Notes under the pieces: model-generated
Told to the model about the DNA's origin: nothing
Databases searched by the model: none
Seen by the model: only the letters and a program-made list of their open reading frames with translations
Assembly: GCA_002633005.1 (NCBI GenBank)
Contig: NMRA01000041.1
Span: 1,098,802 to 1,162,801 of the forward strand
Length of the DNA stretch: 64,000 nt
Direction: 5' to 3'
Origin: Phoronis australis
Lineage: Eukaryota; Phoronida; Phoronidae
Part shown: piece by piece, positions 26,680 to 39,690 of the stretch
Numbering within the stretch: position 1 is the first letter of the stretch
How the letters are laid out: every line of letters begins with the position of its first letter
Position numbers and translations under genes: made by a program

Positions 26680-26795
26680 GTACGCATTAATAAATCTTGT
26701 AAATTTGAGTGATCCAGCGAGGTTGTAACTATCCGGTTGTGTGTTACCTTAATACGGAGAATGACATTCGCCCAATAAATGTTTCAATATGTCAC

Positions 26796-26948
26796 CAGGG
26801 GCGGATCCAGGATTTTGAGTTGGCTGGAAGGGCAGAGTATTAGCCAGGATTTTGCCCCTCAGACATTCGCACACTCGAATTGTCAAATGGAATCTGGGAG
26901 AATTTGGGGGTCATGGCCTCCTTGGCCCTCCCTCTAAATCCGCCCCTG
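26796..26948. mobile_element. hAT-like MITE (CAGGGGCGGAT ends)
   Basis: The 153-bp element starts CAGGGGCGGAT and ends with its reverse complement (ATCCGCCCCTG, reading one base variant). This is a terminal repeat typical of short non-autonomous hAT-type elements in many animals. Flanks share TCAC but no clean 8-bp duplication is left, suggesting an old insertion. It has no coding capacity. Confidence 0.7.
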
Positions 26949-28183
26949 ATCACTCAATGCTTTTTCTGATTATATGCTCTGTTTACGGATAGCGAGATAC
27001 GTGGTACTCACAGGTTATTGTTGGATAATGTTCATCCTGAGCAGTGCCACCAGCATACTTAGATATGCGATCTCTAGATATCAGTTCATTTTAGGATTTC
27101 AAAAAGCGAGGTGTCCAGTTTATCATAGACGGAGACGAGTGAACAGGTCTAGTGAACGCTTTCTGGATTCTGGATTAGAATGACTTGTATCCCACAAATC
27201 TGTGTTCTTGGAGGCACATACACTTATTTCCACTATCTGTACAGAGGTCATGAGACTTGATATACACGAACTCATTCAGCTGTTTTGAACTCTATTTACC
27301 ACACGGAATTCACCGAAGCATAAAGATTGTGCTAGGCCGGCTGAAAATCTTAAACCACCCCAAGAGTGATTGTTTTATCTTTTGTGACCATCGACAAGCG
27401 AAGGAATTAAAATATTACAAAATGGTGGGCATTTTTACCCACAAGCCTTCACTGTATATTTTAAAACACTCAAGTTTTTAGACGTTAAGTGAAATGAAGT
27501 AGGCCTAAGGGTAAGCCAGGTCGAGTTGGCTCGTATGTTCCATTGCTGCGACCGTGGTGATAACGGCGCTGCTAACGTTGACGCAATACACAGTAGCACC
27601 AAGAATTTCCAGTGTAGACGTCATTGGGCATGACAACAATTATGTGGTCACTCTTGAGCATTTCCATCGTGCAAAAGAGTGAATGGCATACTAGGCATAA
27701 TTGGAATTCTGCAGCAACTTGGGCTGTTGTGGTAGTTTAAGATGCTGGGGGTATCTTGGCCGTTCTGGTAATTTGGTATGTTCTGACTATTCGAATTGTT
27801 GGGCAGATTTTGACATCTTCTATAGTAAAGCGAAATTGACACTTGTTGTTACAGTTTGGGGAAACTGACAATTTGGATTGCGAATGACGCCTCAATTTGT
27901 CACAACCCAACCAATGTTACTTTTTGGGCATTTAGATAAACCTAGCGTTCACCACAATATTTTGAGATTAGGTTATTGGTGGTAAATTTGCCAATTCAAG
28001 CGTTGCTGTCAAAGCGTTCTGAGTGCTACGGGAAATGATCAGTTTAATTTCGATTACCAACTTATGAATTAGCTCTAGCTATCAAGCTTGTTAAAAGCGA
28101 TGAGAAAGGGCTCCTTAATATCATTTATCGGGTTTTTAGTCTTGATAAATACCATTTGTTGGTCAAATCATGTGAGTCTAGCC

Positions 28184-28257
28184 TGTTCCGACCGGGGTTT
28201 GAACCTGGAACTTTCTGCTAACCGTTCGGACGCTTTAGTGCACTGAGCGATTGGAAC
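28184..28257 (-). repeat. tRNA-derived SINE head or tRNA pseudogene
   Basis: Read on the minus strand it shows an acceptor stem with six of seven pairs (GTTCCAA/TCGGAAC), a 4-bp D stem (CGCT/AGCG), and a T arm with the RNA polymerase III B box GGTTCAAACCC. The anticodon stem does not fold well, so it is probably not a functional tRNA. Confidence 0.5.
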
Positions 28258-28382
28258 CAGCGGTCAATTACAGAAGTCCAAACAGACATAATATGAGGCG
28301 TTCTAACCAAACTTGGGAGTGCCTAATACATGCATTTATTTTTTCTCATAAATCACTTAGTTGGTACAGGTGTATCTTAATG

Positions 28383-28472
28383 TAAGAATTTTTAGTCTTC
28401 ATACATGTTGGTCGCGACCGAAGTTCGAACCCGTGACCAAGATATGGCGAGTATGAAGACTAATAATCCTTA
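28383..28472. repeat. Inverted repeat with tRNA-like centre
   Basis: The 22-bp arms 28383-28404 and 28451-28472 share TTAGTCTTCATAC and differ at a few outer bases. The centre holds the palindrome GGTCGCGACC and GTTCGAAC, a B-box-like string. It lies 67 bp before the GPCR exon 2 acceptor. Confidence 0.5.
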
Positions 28473-28539
28473 CCTATAGGCAATATCAACGTGCCGATGT
28501 TTAACGACACAATTACATACATTTGATTTATCGTTTCAG

Positions 28540-29019
28540 ATAATCAAGATGATGATAACAGTCGTCATTTTCTACGCTCTTTGCTGGTTGCCGTTTTACG
28601 TTTTCGTAACGATCATGAGAGTTTCTGAGGTGTCCAACGCAGAGAACACATCTATCTTGAAAATTATCTTTATGGCGTCGCACATTCTGGCAATGAGCAA
28701 CTCCTGTTACAACCCACTCATCTATTGCTGGATGAGCTCGAGGTTTCGACAAGGGTTCAAGTTCGTTTTTCGGTGGTGCCCGTGTGTCAATTACGTAGCC
28801 TCGCCCACAAAAAGGTCTCATTTGACGGCGCGCAACACGTGCACTACAACAGGGGGTATATCTGTAAGATCGAAGACATCTGGTACCTCTCAGGTTAACT
28901 GTGGCCGACGAGGACCTTCGTATGTACATCAAGAATCGGTTCCTCTGACCATGTCTTCGTTAGAAGACAACACGGTAGACGATCATATGAATGGCAATAG
29001 GAGAGTTTATAGGTTTTAG
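28540..29019 (+). CDS. Tachykinin-receptor-like neuropeptide GPCR, exon 2
   Basis: Exon 2 encodes residues 246-404, beginning IIKMMITVV at the base of TM6 after the acceptor CGTTTCAG. TM6 carries CWLP (260-263). TM7 carries NPLIY (303-307). Helix 8 reads RFRQGFKFVFRWCPC, matching the tachykinin-receptor pattern RFRxGF..RWCP, with cysteines that could be palmitoylated. The tail of about 75 residues is rich in Ser/Thr, as expected for arrestin or kinase control, and ends at TAG 29017-29019. The frame joins exon 1 in phase 0 and gives a full-length receptor of normal size with no disabling change. Antisense frames over this exon are shadows. Confidence 0.88.
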   Translation: MIKMMITVVIFYALCWLPFYVFVTIMRVSEVSNAENTSILKIIFMASHILAMSNSCYNPLIYCWMSSRFRQGFKFVFRWCPCVNYVASPTKRSHLTARNTCTTTGGISVRSKTSGTSQVNCGRRGPSYVHQESVPLTMSSLEDNTVDDHMNGNRRVYRF

Positions 29020-29118
29020 AGCTGAACTCGTTTTCCATCACCCCCAGTGATTAATTTTATTGTGCACAATATGTTGTCGAATTCCTTTATTAATCCGGAC
29101 ATTACCCTTTGTTGCGGC

Positions 29119-29124
29119 AATAAA
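29119..29124 (+). terminator. Candidate polyadenylation signal for the GPCR
   Basis: AATAAA lies 100 bases after the receptor stop codon. A second AATAAA is at 29264-29269. Neither cleavage site is confirmed. Confidence 0.45.
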
Positions 29125-29269
29125 AGATGTGTTATTGATTTTCAATGAAGACAAAGATGAGTTTAAATCTTTTTGTTTTAGCGCATTACTGAAAAGGTCA
29201 AGATAGATACCAAAGTAATGATAGAGGCGCAGTGACAACAACATTGCAACATTAGTCAAGCAAAATAAA

Positions 29270-32200
29270 TGGCGAACTGTTCAAAGGCTTCTTTCAATTA
29301 GGAGAACATGGATGGCTTACCCAACGGACATTTCTGGAGATGATCAAGTCGATAGCGTTGGCAAGCACATACATACACGCTGTTCTAGGTATCGAAAAAG
29401 CATGCTAAACCCCGTTTTGCTCAGTAGTAGTTTTCCCATGCAACTTTCTAAGCCAAGATAATGTTCCGTTACCTTCGAAAATCTTTAAAACTCCTTACGA
29501 AGTCTGTTTAACGAGCAAGATGCATGACAACTGCGGGGGAAGATCCCCAGAACCATGGTATTTATTCTGTGACACAGTGAGTATGAGATTTTAGTTGGCA
29601 TCTGATTGTATCACTTAAGTGTGGCACCAACGGAGTTTAGTATCCTTTTAAAGAATTACACTCTAGATAATTTCATTGAGACGTCATCCAATGAACCAGA
29701 GAAGACCAATGAAGGACATATCGCGCTTGGTCACGTCAAATCAAAAGAATCAGGGGTACACACCTCAGTTTCAGAATATATAAAGCAATGATCCGGTTGT
29801 TTCAAAGGCAATGCGATTCTCTTCCGAAGGATCGGGTCCTGCTCAGGCCCGTGCAGGTCCCCGAAGCAGGCTAATCGGTCGCAGGTCTACATTGGTACTT
29901 GGATAACTCAGTATTAATCGACATGATAATAAATTTTTGTTTGCTAATTTCCCCAAACTGATTCCAACATCTATTTTTTGTGCAATTCTCATTTTCTTCA
30001 GATAAAATGTCAACATTCAGCCACAACCACTTTCTCAAAAAATAACAGATTGGATCAGAATTTCGGAAATAGGGACATTTTCTTGTCTCAGTACATACAA
30101 AGTGTAAATGAAGATTTAGAAAGAAGTTTAATGTCTTCAGTGAATATAAAACCTTATTGAATCCTGAGAAAGATTGCTGTGTATCAAGAATAAGAATCTG
30201 TAGGATTGTCGTTGCTGGCTTTCGATGTCAGCTGTCTTGAGATAGAACGAGGTAAATACGAAAGTATCCCCAGGGAGCAGCACTTGCTGTGTAAATATTC
30301 ATAGAGGGAATAGGTACCCTACAGACTCATATAAACGCTCATCACGTGACCTAGTAATTAAAAGTCTGAAAAAATGAACTCGAACCCGGGACGTTCTACA
30401 CTCCTTTGCAGTCTACTTGGCCTTTCGGGAACAGCGCACAAACAAAGAAAGCCAGCCACACTTTTCTTTTGAAGGAGTAAACGTACATGTTGTTCAGTAA
30501 GGTGCCTACTCTATGCCTGTACAGAATCTGTATCTCTGCTGGTCATTCATATTGTAAATATTGTTCTACTGTGGCTTAGGCAAACTTTAAATTGAAAACG
30601 AATGGGCCTACCACACACCATATTTACGAGTATGCTGTAAAGTGACATCAGGAAAATATATTTTTATTCCAAATCTTTATCACTCATTTGTAAAGTTTAA
30701 CGCACGTTATATAACACTTTTCGTGAAATTAGTCTTCTATATGTGATAGTTAAACTGTTATTAATAAACATTGAACATGCGATAAGGGGGAGCTAACATT
30801 TCTTTTTTTGAAATATATGAGGATGGTCGATCTTTTTCAACAGTCGTGTATCAACCGTCCGAAAGCGTTAGTATTGATGGTCAATTCAACATACTTGGTA
30901 AAGACCTTGTTCCAAAGTTCAACACTGTACGAACAATATCTGTTTTTTAATTTGAATAGTCCACACGTTGTAAATACATGTTAGTAGGCTAAATCTGACT
31001 TTGTATGCTTTTAAGCAAACTCTCTGTTGTGTTAAAACTGGAATCACACTTGTTGTGAATAATAGGTGCATGTATGCGTCAAGTTTGACCTTTAGGATCA
31101 TTCTACCAATCTTGAGCAAAGCAGGGGCCTGTCTCATGCAAAGTTGACCTAAAACCGAAGATAGAACTTTGGTCTTACGTTCCAACTTCACAGTTTATGA
31201 ATGAAGATTTGACAAAGTAACTATGAAGCCACCATAATGTAGAAATAATCCATAGACAACAGTTCGGTATATATTCTAAAAGTATTTGCACTTTGCTCAA
31301 GTGAGACTTACTTATTTGTCAAATATAGTCATGTGGAAGGTGAGGCCGATTTTTATTTGATTTTTAATTCACTTTTCATGAAATATATGCATACCCTTGA
31401 GGTTTATAAGCTTTCGAGTGTGAACAAAGTCTTTTGGAAGCTGTGCTTTTCAAAACATAGCGAATTTCAGAATTATTTGTCCTCCCACACATGACCGTTT
31501 CCTTAATCAAGAAATAGCTTGAACCACAGATTACAGACGACAGATTCGCAGCTTGCGAAATATCCTGCAGGAGGCGCCACCCTCTAAACACAGTAAGCTC
31601 AGCTTCCGGTTAGTATATTGTGACGGGAAATTCTTCCATCTAGTACAACGAAAAAATGATAATTTCGGCATTGAAACGTTGTTCAAGGTCTTTCAACAGT
31701 AGAATCCAGAAATTTTAAGCGGCACCGACAAGCATTCGAGCTTAAAATGAAACGTCAAGTAAACTGCTGTTCAAGTGCGGGATTGGTTTTTGAGTAGGCC
31801 TGGTGGTTATTTCTGGCTTTGAACTTAACATATTACGAGCGTTCTATTTATTCAAACACGGACGTGAGTTGGGCAAAATCGCCGATCCACATCCCGACGA
31901 AATGACCGTGATTAGCAGACAACGTACTTGCCGGAAGTAATGCGTGCTATATTTGCCAAGTGTCGCTAGTGAATAATTACGTCACGGCTTATTCGTAAGA
32001 TCACAGATTTCGTCCATTGAAAATATACGGAGCTGGCGGTCCGTCTGTGCTTGAACGAACACGGAATTCCATGTTTATTCCGGCATATCTGGCTTATGCC
32101 GTACAATTATTCTGCTTATTATGAGTTTGCCATTGCTAGCAACCAAATGTTCAGGAATCAAACTTCACTGGGTTTCTAAGCTGTGAAAACATAAGACCAT

Positions 32201-34041
32201 AGAACTTTAGACCTGGAATGCCAACTTTGATCTCGCGCCGCAGAGGTTCCGTAGACTTTGTTTGCATTCGTTCCGGTGTTGGCTCTTGCTATGTAATTTG
32301 CTGTCAATAAAACTTTTCGAATCTTCACCTTTTCTTACCGAGTTGCACTGATAAGAGGCACAAGAAAGCCCATTATCAGTTCTAGAAGGTTATTATTTTT
32401 TAACGGGAGACGTAGCACCCAAAAGTGCCCGACGCTGTTTTTTGTTTGTTTAGTCTAATAGGAAATTACGGGTGCTGCAAAACCCATGAAATGCGAAAAT
32501 TGGGCTATGTCGAGTAGGCAATTGCTATGGTATATGATCAATTTTGCCGCCTTTCAAAAAGCGGGACATTGTGATTGTGTGACGGAATGGCGGGAAAATT
32601 CAAAATATTTAATAGCTGCGCAATTATGAAACGCTTTTGGGAAGTCACGCTAACACACCCGTTAGTAGGGCATAAGTTTGTCATGAATAATTGTAGAACA
32701 AATGTTCAGAAACCAAATTCATTTCTTTCCGTACTGTAAAGTGATTTTAACGCCCGAAATTTCTTGTTTGAGAGGCTGTCGAAAGTGGTTCTACGACTGG
32801 AGATGAAAAGACATCAGAGGACAGACTAATCCCGGTATCTAGCATGGGCCACAGGTCGGTGTGTATAAAGAATGACGTCAGTGTAATTGACTGGTTTGGT
32901 GACTAATTTTGCCGAGAAATCATTGCTTGTCGGAAATCGTACATAAAGAGTCTTGCTTGATAAACAAAAATAAATCAAAATGAAAATAAGCAAAGGAATT
33001 AAACCTGATTTGATAACTCCCTATCATAAGTCAGTCGAAACTCTTGCAGCTAGTCTCGGACATGCAAATAAAATATATAGGTGTCGTTGTGGAGTTGGCA
33101 TTCCAGGGCTAGAGTTCTATACATAACAGCCAACGGTTCATATTGAATTCAAGGTAAGAATGTTACGATTGATGGTAGTAATGTTTCTTCCAACCTTCAA
33201 AAGTGTCCAAGGCGCTCTTGCTCTTAAAAATTAAACTTTGCCCAATTGTTCATTCAAAAACGGTATGCAGTAAAGTCAGCGGTCACACTGGTTGTAAGAA
33301 ATATAATCTTCGGTGAATACGTTGGCATGGTCTTACACTTGAGAAACATGTTTCTAGTGCCTTAATTTTTTGCTTTAAAAGAAAGAGTCAGGTGGTCGTA
33401 AATTCGTCGCACAAGCTTGTATTTTATGTGCAGTAACGTTCACGATATCTTCATTCGGAAATTGGTATACTTCTTAGTTGATCATGTCCCGCGTTACTGC
33501 TACTGAAACAATTTTTTATTGGCACACGTCTTAGGTTGGTTAACTTAGGCCACTAGGTTCATTAAAATGGAGTATATTTTATCTCTTTTGCCCAAAGAAC
33601 CTCACACGTAATTCAATGACACAGGCCTCATCGTGTTTAATCAACACTTACGTGATGTGTAGATTGCAAAAAATATATTGAAGAAATATTAAGAAAGCGG
33701 CGACTTTAATCGTAAAAGCCAACGATTATTAGCTTCCGTGCAGACGTCGTATAAATATATACAGACATTTGGGTCGATCTGTACAAAAACGAAGTGGACA
33801 AAAATCTGACACAAATTCGTATAACGCCTTAGAAACTACATTCTTCTTCAGTAAATTAATTTCGTTGCAGGTTCAATAAATTACCGTCATTCTGTTATTC
33901 TTCGACTTATTTTGGGGGCGATCATATATATCGGGCTTGAGTACCATAAAATACAGAATCCAAGCTGACCATTATCACCCATATTAAATCTCATCTGTAA
34001 TACACTGCTGTTTGGCGATAAATACACGTGCATCGTGCTCT
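29270..34041. other. Noncoding, SINE-like and TIR elements
   Basis: No gene recognised. A minus-strand tRNA-like B box (GGGTTCGAGTTC) at about 30375-30440 marks another SINE-type remnant. The 32199-33120 terminal-inverted-repeat element is listed separately. TTTATT near 33513, which is AATAAA on the minus strand, could serve otopetrin-like gene A. Confidence 0.45.
32199..33120. mobile_element. 922-bp DNA-transposon-like element with inverted ends
   Basis: The left end, ATAGAACTTTAGACCTGGAA and onward, is inverted at the right end with about two differences over some 27 bases (GGCATTCCAGGGCTAGAG then TTCTAT). No transposase frame lies inside, so it is non-autonomous. The same right-end motif CAGGGCTAGAGTT recurs at about 37785 and 44923. 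A target-site duplication is not clear. Confidence 0.65.
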
Positions 34042-34692
34042 TTAAGTAAGCTTGAAAAACATAGTAGCCATGTAAAAACGATAAAATAGAGCTGGGGGAA
34101 AAACAAACAGGGAGATTTTAGACCAATTTGATTTCCCAAAAACGAGTATCTGCACGCTAAAGTGGACATCTGATTCAAAAAAGCTGTCTAGAGTCCAAAG
34201 AGTAAAATTGTAAAGTGCCAGCATAGCAAAGCGATTGCTTAATCCAGATGGTTTCTTAAGCTTAGGATTTGAAGCTCTCACAACTAGCAAGTTTTGGAAG
34301 AAGGCTTGAACCATGTCGACAATGTACGTGACCACCATCACTGCACCAAGCGTTGCATAAGACTGGTCTTTTTGTTGCAAGTTAATTAATAAAGCAAAAC
34401 CAGAAATAATGCTAAGCATATGTTTTAACCATGTGCCCCCTGCAGTAATATACACTGCCCTCTCGTGTTCAGAAAAATCAGCGTCTGCTGCATCACATCT
34501 GCTTATCCCATGAACAGCCGCACAGATTGTAAGGCCACAGAGCAACGTCTTGAGAATATAGAGGACGTACATGTACGCCATCCAATCTTCCGTCGATTCA
34601 TGAAGAACATCGGTTATGATTTGGAAAACGAAAAGGGCACCAACCGGAGAGGCGAACACATAGAAGGTGCAGTTGTCACCGTTATCGGTAGC
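34042..34692 (-). CDS. Otopetrin-like proton channel A, exon 2 (C-terminal half)
   Basis: This exon encodes the last 216 residues of an otopetrin-like protein of about 530. The acceptor TTAACTTTGCAG precedes GCT ACC GAT in phase 0, matching the phase-0 donor at 40084. Six hydrophobic segments follow (TM7-TM12), including YNFTLWTLDSFFE in TM11 and FPPALFYRFYMA in TM12, the conserved end of the family. The protein stops after MFFKLT, giving the usual very short cytoplasmic tail. Otopetrins form dimeric proton-selective channels activated by acid, and each subunit has an N and a C half of six segments. This half alone could not be functional, so the join to 40085-41026 across a 5.4-kb intron is inferred. 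A small extra exon inside that intron cannot be excluded. Confidence 0.82.
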   Translation of the reverse strand, partial: ATDNGDNCTFYVFASPVGALFVFQIITDVLHESTEDWMAYMYVLYILKTLLCGLTICAAVHGISRCDAADADFSEHERAVYITAGGTWLKHMLSIISGFALLINLQQKDQSYATLGAVMVVTYIVDMVQAFFQNLLVVRASNPKLKKPSGLSNRFAMLALYNFTLWTLDSFFESDVHFSVQILVFGKSNWSKISLFVFPPALFYRFYMATMFFKLT

Positions 34693-36316
34693 CTGCAAAG
34701 TTAAAAATACAATGCTTCAGTTGTTGCAAAACAAGAGAAATTTCATCCATTTGCTTTTAAACACTATGGCATAGTTTCGCATCATATGTTTCTTAGACAA
34801 AAGTAACATTAAAAACAAGCGCATTAAGTAGAAAGAAAAAGTAAACTAGCTGACTTAAATCGGACGACAAGTGTTGTTTGAGTCATTTCCGGTTAAACTA
34901 CAACCATTTCCCGCCATCTTTGTCTGTACAACGATACATTTCAAATATCTGTTTAGTATGCATTATTTACGAAAAATATCTGTAATTTTTTGATCTTCGA
35001 TGAGTTTTCTCGATTAATCTTAATTTGAACTAGAAGACAGTTGAACTGAATGCTTGAAGTAGGTGACAACAATTTGAGACTGTGACGGACAAATTATAGA
35101 CATTGGAAGTGATGACGAATTCGGGGAATTTCATCTACGGCGCTGCAGTCATTTTCAAGAGACACTTATTTGTGATCACCAGACGTCTATTAGCCGATAA
35201 CCGCCCCACAATGTATTCAATAAACGACAACAGAGCCGTAGATGGAATTCCCAAATTATTTCACGACCAGTCATGAGGAGTCTATTTGTTTTAACCGGAT
35301 GCTCACAGGCTCAGACAATGATCACGCCGAGTAAATAAGACATCCAGCCGAGGACAACCTTAATGGTATGTAGGTGTTGTTGTGAGCTAGCACGTGCCAA
35401 AACATAGCTGAAAAACACAGAAAATACTCGAAAGTTTTGCATCGCTTTAGCCGTGGCGTGAACGGGCAACGCCGTGGTTTTAATTAGAACGAGCTAACTC
35501 CGACGATTTTTAATATTCACTGGACAGTGGTGAAGCGCAACACCCGTACTGGTCTCACCGATACCTAACAAGCGCCAGGCATATTGAGTCAGGAAAAGGC
35601 ACGAGATGATCTAACTTATTGCAAAGTGACGAAATCAAAGATGCGATATCTCATCAAAATGTGAATATGCACATGAAATAATTGTTTACCAACAACCCCG
35701 GGTCTCCCTGTGGCCCGAAAACCATCCGAGAACCAGTTACCCTAATGACACAAGGCCCAGTTTTTATTATTTTTTTCACTCACTATCAATTAACGTTTGC
35801 GTAATATTCGGAATTACCAGGATTTTCTATATACTCACACTTTGTTTTTAAATGTACCAATTGTGGTGTTTTCTTTAAAACCGAAATTTATTTACAAATT
35901 GTTTCCTTTCCTGATTACACTTGAGCACACAGTTCTCCAGGAAGTCACGCGACAAATTTAAATATTCAAAGTTTTAATAAGACATAGCATCCTTAATGGA
36001 GTATCCGATGTCAAACACAGTTCACAGTGTACGTAGAGTTGGCGGGAAATGATTTAGACCGCGAACGTCACTTTCACAACAAGGCATGTATAATTACTAA
36101 TCTGGCTTCTGATATCTTTTCAATTCCAGTCTTAGAACTAATTTCGACAACCTATCACACTACACGCTAGGAGTTTTTTAACTAGATAATTTTGGGTGTT
36201 AAAGGTGACATTAGGTTTCGGAGTGATTTTTCTGCAATTATAAATTAAAAGCTTAGGTCATACTAACAGGTGTCTTTACGTAACTTCCTAAAAACTAGTC
36301 CCAATTGCGTAGATAA

Positions 36317-36351
<35 letters not shown>

Positions 36352-36362
36352 CGCGTGCGTGC
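36317..36362. repeat. (TG)n(CG)n alternating tract
   Basis: About 26 bases of TG run into about 12 of CG and then TGCG. Alternating purine-pyrimidine of this kind can adopt left-handed DNA in vitro. It is intronic to otopetrin-like gene A. Confidence 0.85.
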
Positions 36363-37224
36363 TAGTGTATGAATGTGTGTAAGTGTGCGTAAGTGTTTGT
36401 GTATTATTACTGTTTTCAATTGTTTCTATAATAATTCATTTGTGCAATGTTTACCTGTTACCCAGATCATGTTTTTTGTTAATTCCATTTCTGAGAAGTA
36501 GGCCCATGTAGTATATACATATACATAATAAACTAAATTTTAAAAAATGAAAATTTTTCCTTGCAAAAGAACCCAATCCAGTACTTTGTGTTGCTGACAG
36601 CGTACTGCATTTGCATTGACCAATTGCCCATCCTTGACGAACAGTCCCACCTCTTTGAATTTTTCTGCCATCCCGCCAAAGCATCTAAATGTCCTGCTTT
36701 TTGAGGCACGGCCAAACTGACATGTTATCATATACTATTGTAATTTACCATGCGACATAATCATCTTTTCTTGATCCACTAAAAGGAAAAACGGGACGCT
36801 TTATGGGTTTTTGCGGCGCCCACAATTTCCATTCAATTATAAAAACAAGAACAAAAACACTCTCACGGGCATTTTTGGGTGTTACATCTACCATTCGAAA
36901 AAAAGCGCTTTGTGTGTTGTAGCGAAAATTTCACCCTTACGTTTTGACTTAAAACCCAGTTATCCGCCTTTTATTTTGAAGCCCGCTTTCCAACCCAGTT
37001 GTTCCGTTTTTTAATTCTTGAATGTTGACCGTGACAACTATGGAACAGGTGTTCAATTAGCATTGTCTCTTTTTATGAACATTTCCCAGAGTTCACTTTC
37101 TTTAGTAACATAACAATCGTAAAATTATGTTCCATACACTGCATGTATCAGGATCACCAACTTTTAGTTTTTGAAGAAAGGAGTTGACTTCTTAACTATT
37201 ATGGGAAGTTTTAAATTGTAACCA

Positions 37225-37799
37225 ATGTAATGCGCTAGCCACAGTACATTTCAAAGCTAGGCGATAGATGTTTGCCCATTTTATATCTATCAGATAACAT
37301 TTAACTGCAAAGGTCCACTTAATTATGATATATAAAGATGTATACATGTAGTTTTGGATGCATACCTGACTAAATTATCCAAACCAAATGTGAGGGATCC
37401 ATATTCTAAAGCCATTGTCTTTATAGGATAAAACATTTAGTTTTGAATCATTGAAATTATTTCCCTAACGGCTTAGCTAGTGATTTATATAACCTCTCTG
37501 GTTCAATTTCTTTTTATGTTACGATTACACGATGTCATTTTTCGCATTTTGGTAACACTGTTGGTTTATAGAATTAAAATATATAAACCAGTCAGGTATA
37601 CGAAATGATAATTAGTTATGAGTTAAATTATTTATGTTTTGCTTCTGGTATAATCATCAACAACTGAAAGGTTTTTTTAATGGAACCGCTCTAATGTAAT
37701 TCAATTGAAAAACAGCAGAGTTACGCAAAGTTTTCATGACAGTAAATTCCATAGAAAGTACACACACGGGAACAAACGAATGCAGGGCTAGAGTTTTAT
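37225..37799. repeat. Dispersed ~600-bp repeat, copy 1
   Basis: This aligns by eye with 44285-44938. Shared strings in the same order include GAGGGATCCATATTCT, CTTTTTATGTTA, CAGGTATACGAAATGATAA and TTCCATAGAAAG. Both end in a CAGGGCTAGAGTT terminal motif. The copies are diverged with several indels. It probably represents a truncated DNA element related to 32199-33120. Confidence 0.6.
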
Positions 37800-38699
37800 G
37801 GTAAGAACACAGAAAGAACAACGGAACCTGGCGTGTATTCCGTAGATATGAGAACCAATATCAATTTCGGCAAGCGTTCTAATTTTGCTTCTATTCACGT
37901 GGTCTAACTGCAAATATGATGTCTGTTCATGATGGCGTCGTCACCTTACAATTTTCAAGAAAGAAAGACAGTGTTATTTTCTCATGGGGGAAATGAAACT
38001 TGGCGAATCCGAGGCAAAAATTACCTCCCATTACGTCAGTGACTTTCTACCGTTCAGCCATTGTGGCGCTCACCTTCTACGAAAGTTGTATTCCCCAATC
38101 TACGGAAACAGCTTTTTGCCGGTAGATGGCAGGGCGAGCAAAAGTAACTTTTCAAATGATAATTGGCATAACTTGACTGATTTTGCGAATTATGGCTAAA
38201 CCAACTTATGTGGAAGATGCTTTATTCAAATTGAACGTCTAGTCCTTATTGTGATCAAGCCATAATATGAAATAAAGATTTTTCGTTCCAAACTGTTTTG
38301 ACATGGCAACGATTTACTATTCGAGTCTTTTCTGATCTATCGGTCACTTAGCGGCTTTAAAGAAGTGAGTAGACCATTCTGAATACAACAGACGTAACAA
38401 TTGTTCTAATTGGTAGGAATTCGTGTGACTACTTTGGTGGGAAACGGTTGGCACTCATTTGCTATTTCGTTTAACACATCGTCACTGCGATCTCCACTAA
38501 CATTACCGTGGGTTTTTGTTGAAAACTAACTCATCTATTTTCTGACAACTAGGCAAGTGCCGAAAGGAAAATGAAACGTCCCAACTCTTTCAAAATGACA
38601 ATCCCAAATGATGCATATTTCCGTATTACTGAAACTATCGATCTCTTTCCAAGCCAATGAACATTATGATCGTTTTTTGAGAAATACGATCAGTCAAGT

Positions 38700-39690
38700 C
38701 CTCGTCACTCGGCCAATTTGTCTCCCGCAATACAAAACACGTCTACTTGCTAGGAATGGCAAAGACGTAACACATTTCCTTCATGTGAAAATGTGACCTC
38801 TGACCTTTGATGTAAACAAAACAATGGTTACTTCAAGCACCAGCCAGTCTGATAAAGAGGCAATTGAGGTAAGTCTTAACTGTTTAAAATTAGTTACAAA
38901 GGTATCGTAGTATTCAAACGTATTCTAAAATGCACTTGGAATTATTTTTTGAAAAGTGCTCGCTTCATTGGCTTGCTTCATACTGTGCTGTCTACTTCAG
39001 ATTCCGTGCCATCACACATGATAATCTTGTCACTCAGCTGTCTGTCGATGTCTGTGAGCGCATGCGCGCATTTACCTGAGTGGGAGGGGAATTATGAACT
39101 TAGTCATTTATTTTCGAAATTCCCTCACATGGAAAAGTTAATATTCTGTAGTAGACGTTGTAAGATAGTACTTTTCTTTAAGGAATTATTTAAAAAATAT
39201 TTTTCATTTGGCAAGCTTTCACGTTCCATGCCTCTTTAAGCTTTGAAAACTTTGATTGAAGTAAGTTTTCAAAAACTTAAAATCTAAAAAAGTTGTTTTT
39301 AAACAATATTTTTTCAAAAGTTAATTTGGTTCAAAAAATATTGTTTACAAAAACTAAAGTTTTAATGACCAAAACATAGTGGCATAGAACGCGAAAGACA
39401 GAATAAAGTGCATTGTTTCAAAGTGATTTCGGTTACTGAAACAGAGGTCAAACTCTTCACCGGGTATTTTTACGATTTGTTCGTAAATATTTTGCATTTA
39501 CGTTGACGCTAAAGCATTTCCTTTTATTTTCAAATTAAAAAAAACGACCTGTCAGCTACTCGTCACGTCGTCGGTTTTTTCCCACAAGCCAAATCACGTC
39601 TTCTTATTTGGTATGGCAAGACATAGACGTAACAGATTTCCCTAACATGGAAAATGTGACCTTTGATCTGTGGTGTAAAGAAACAATGGC
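38700..39690. repeat. Two copies of a dispersed repeat (also at 25165-25530)
   Basis: The block GACGTAACA(C/G)ATTTCC...AAAATGTGACCT occurs at about 38764-38799 and 39627-39662, each followed by AAACAATGG, and in diverged form at 25231-25266. The next part of the 25-kb copy, CATGCGCGCATT then GAGTGGGAGGG, is at about 39060-39090. The family is unnamed and noncoding. Confidence 0.6.

Larger units (their letters stand above)
26680..28539 (+). other. GPCR intron with three repeat insertions
   Basis: The phase-0 intron runs from GTACGC (26680) to TTATCGTTTCAG (ending 28539) and interrupts the loop before TM6, between SKRK and IIKMM. It contains a hAT-like MITE, a tRNA-derived sequence and an inverted repeat, listed separately. 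No coding exon is visible inside. Confidence 0.85.

Noticed and set aside
28528-28932. 134-codon minus-strand frame
   Set aside because: Antisense shadow of GPCR exon 2.
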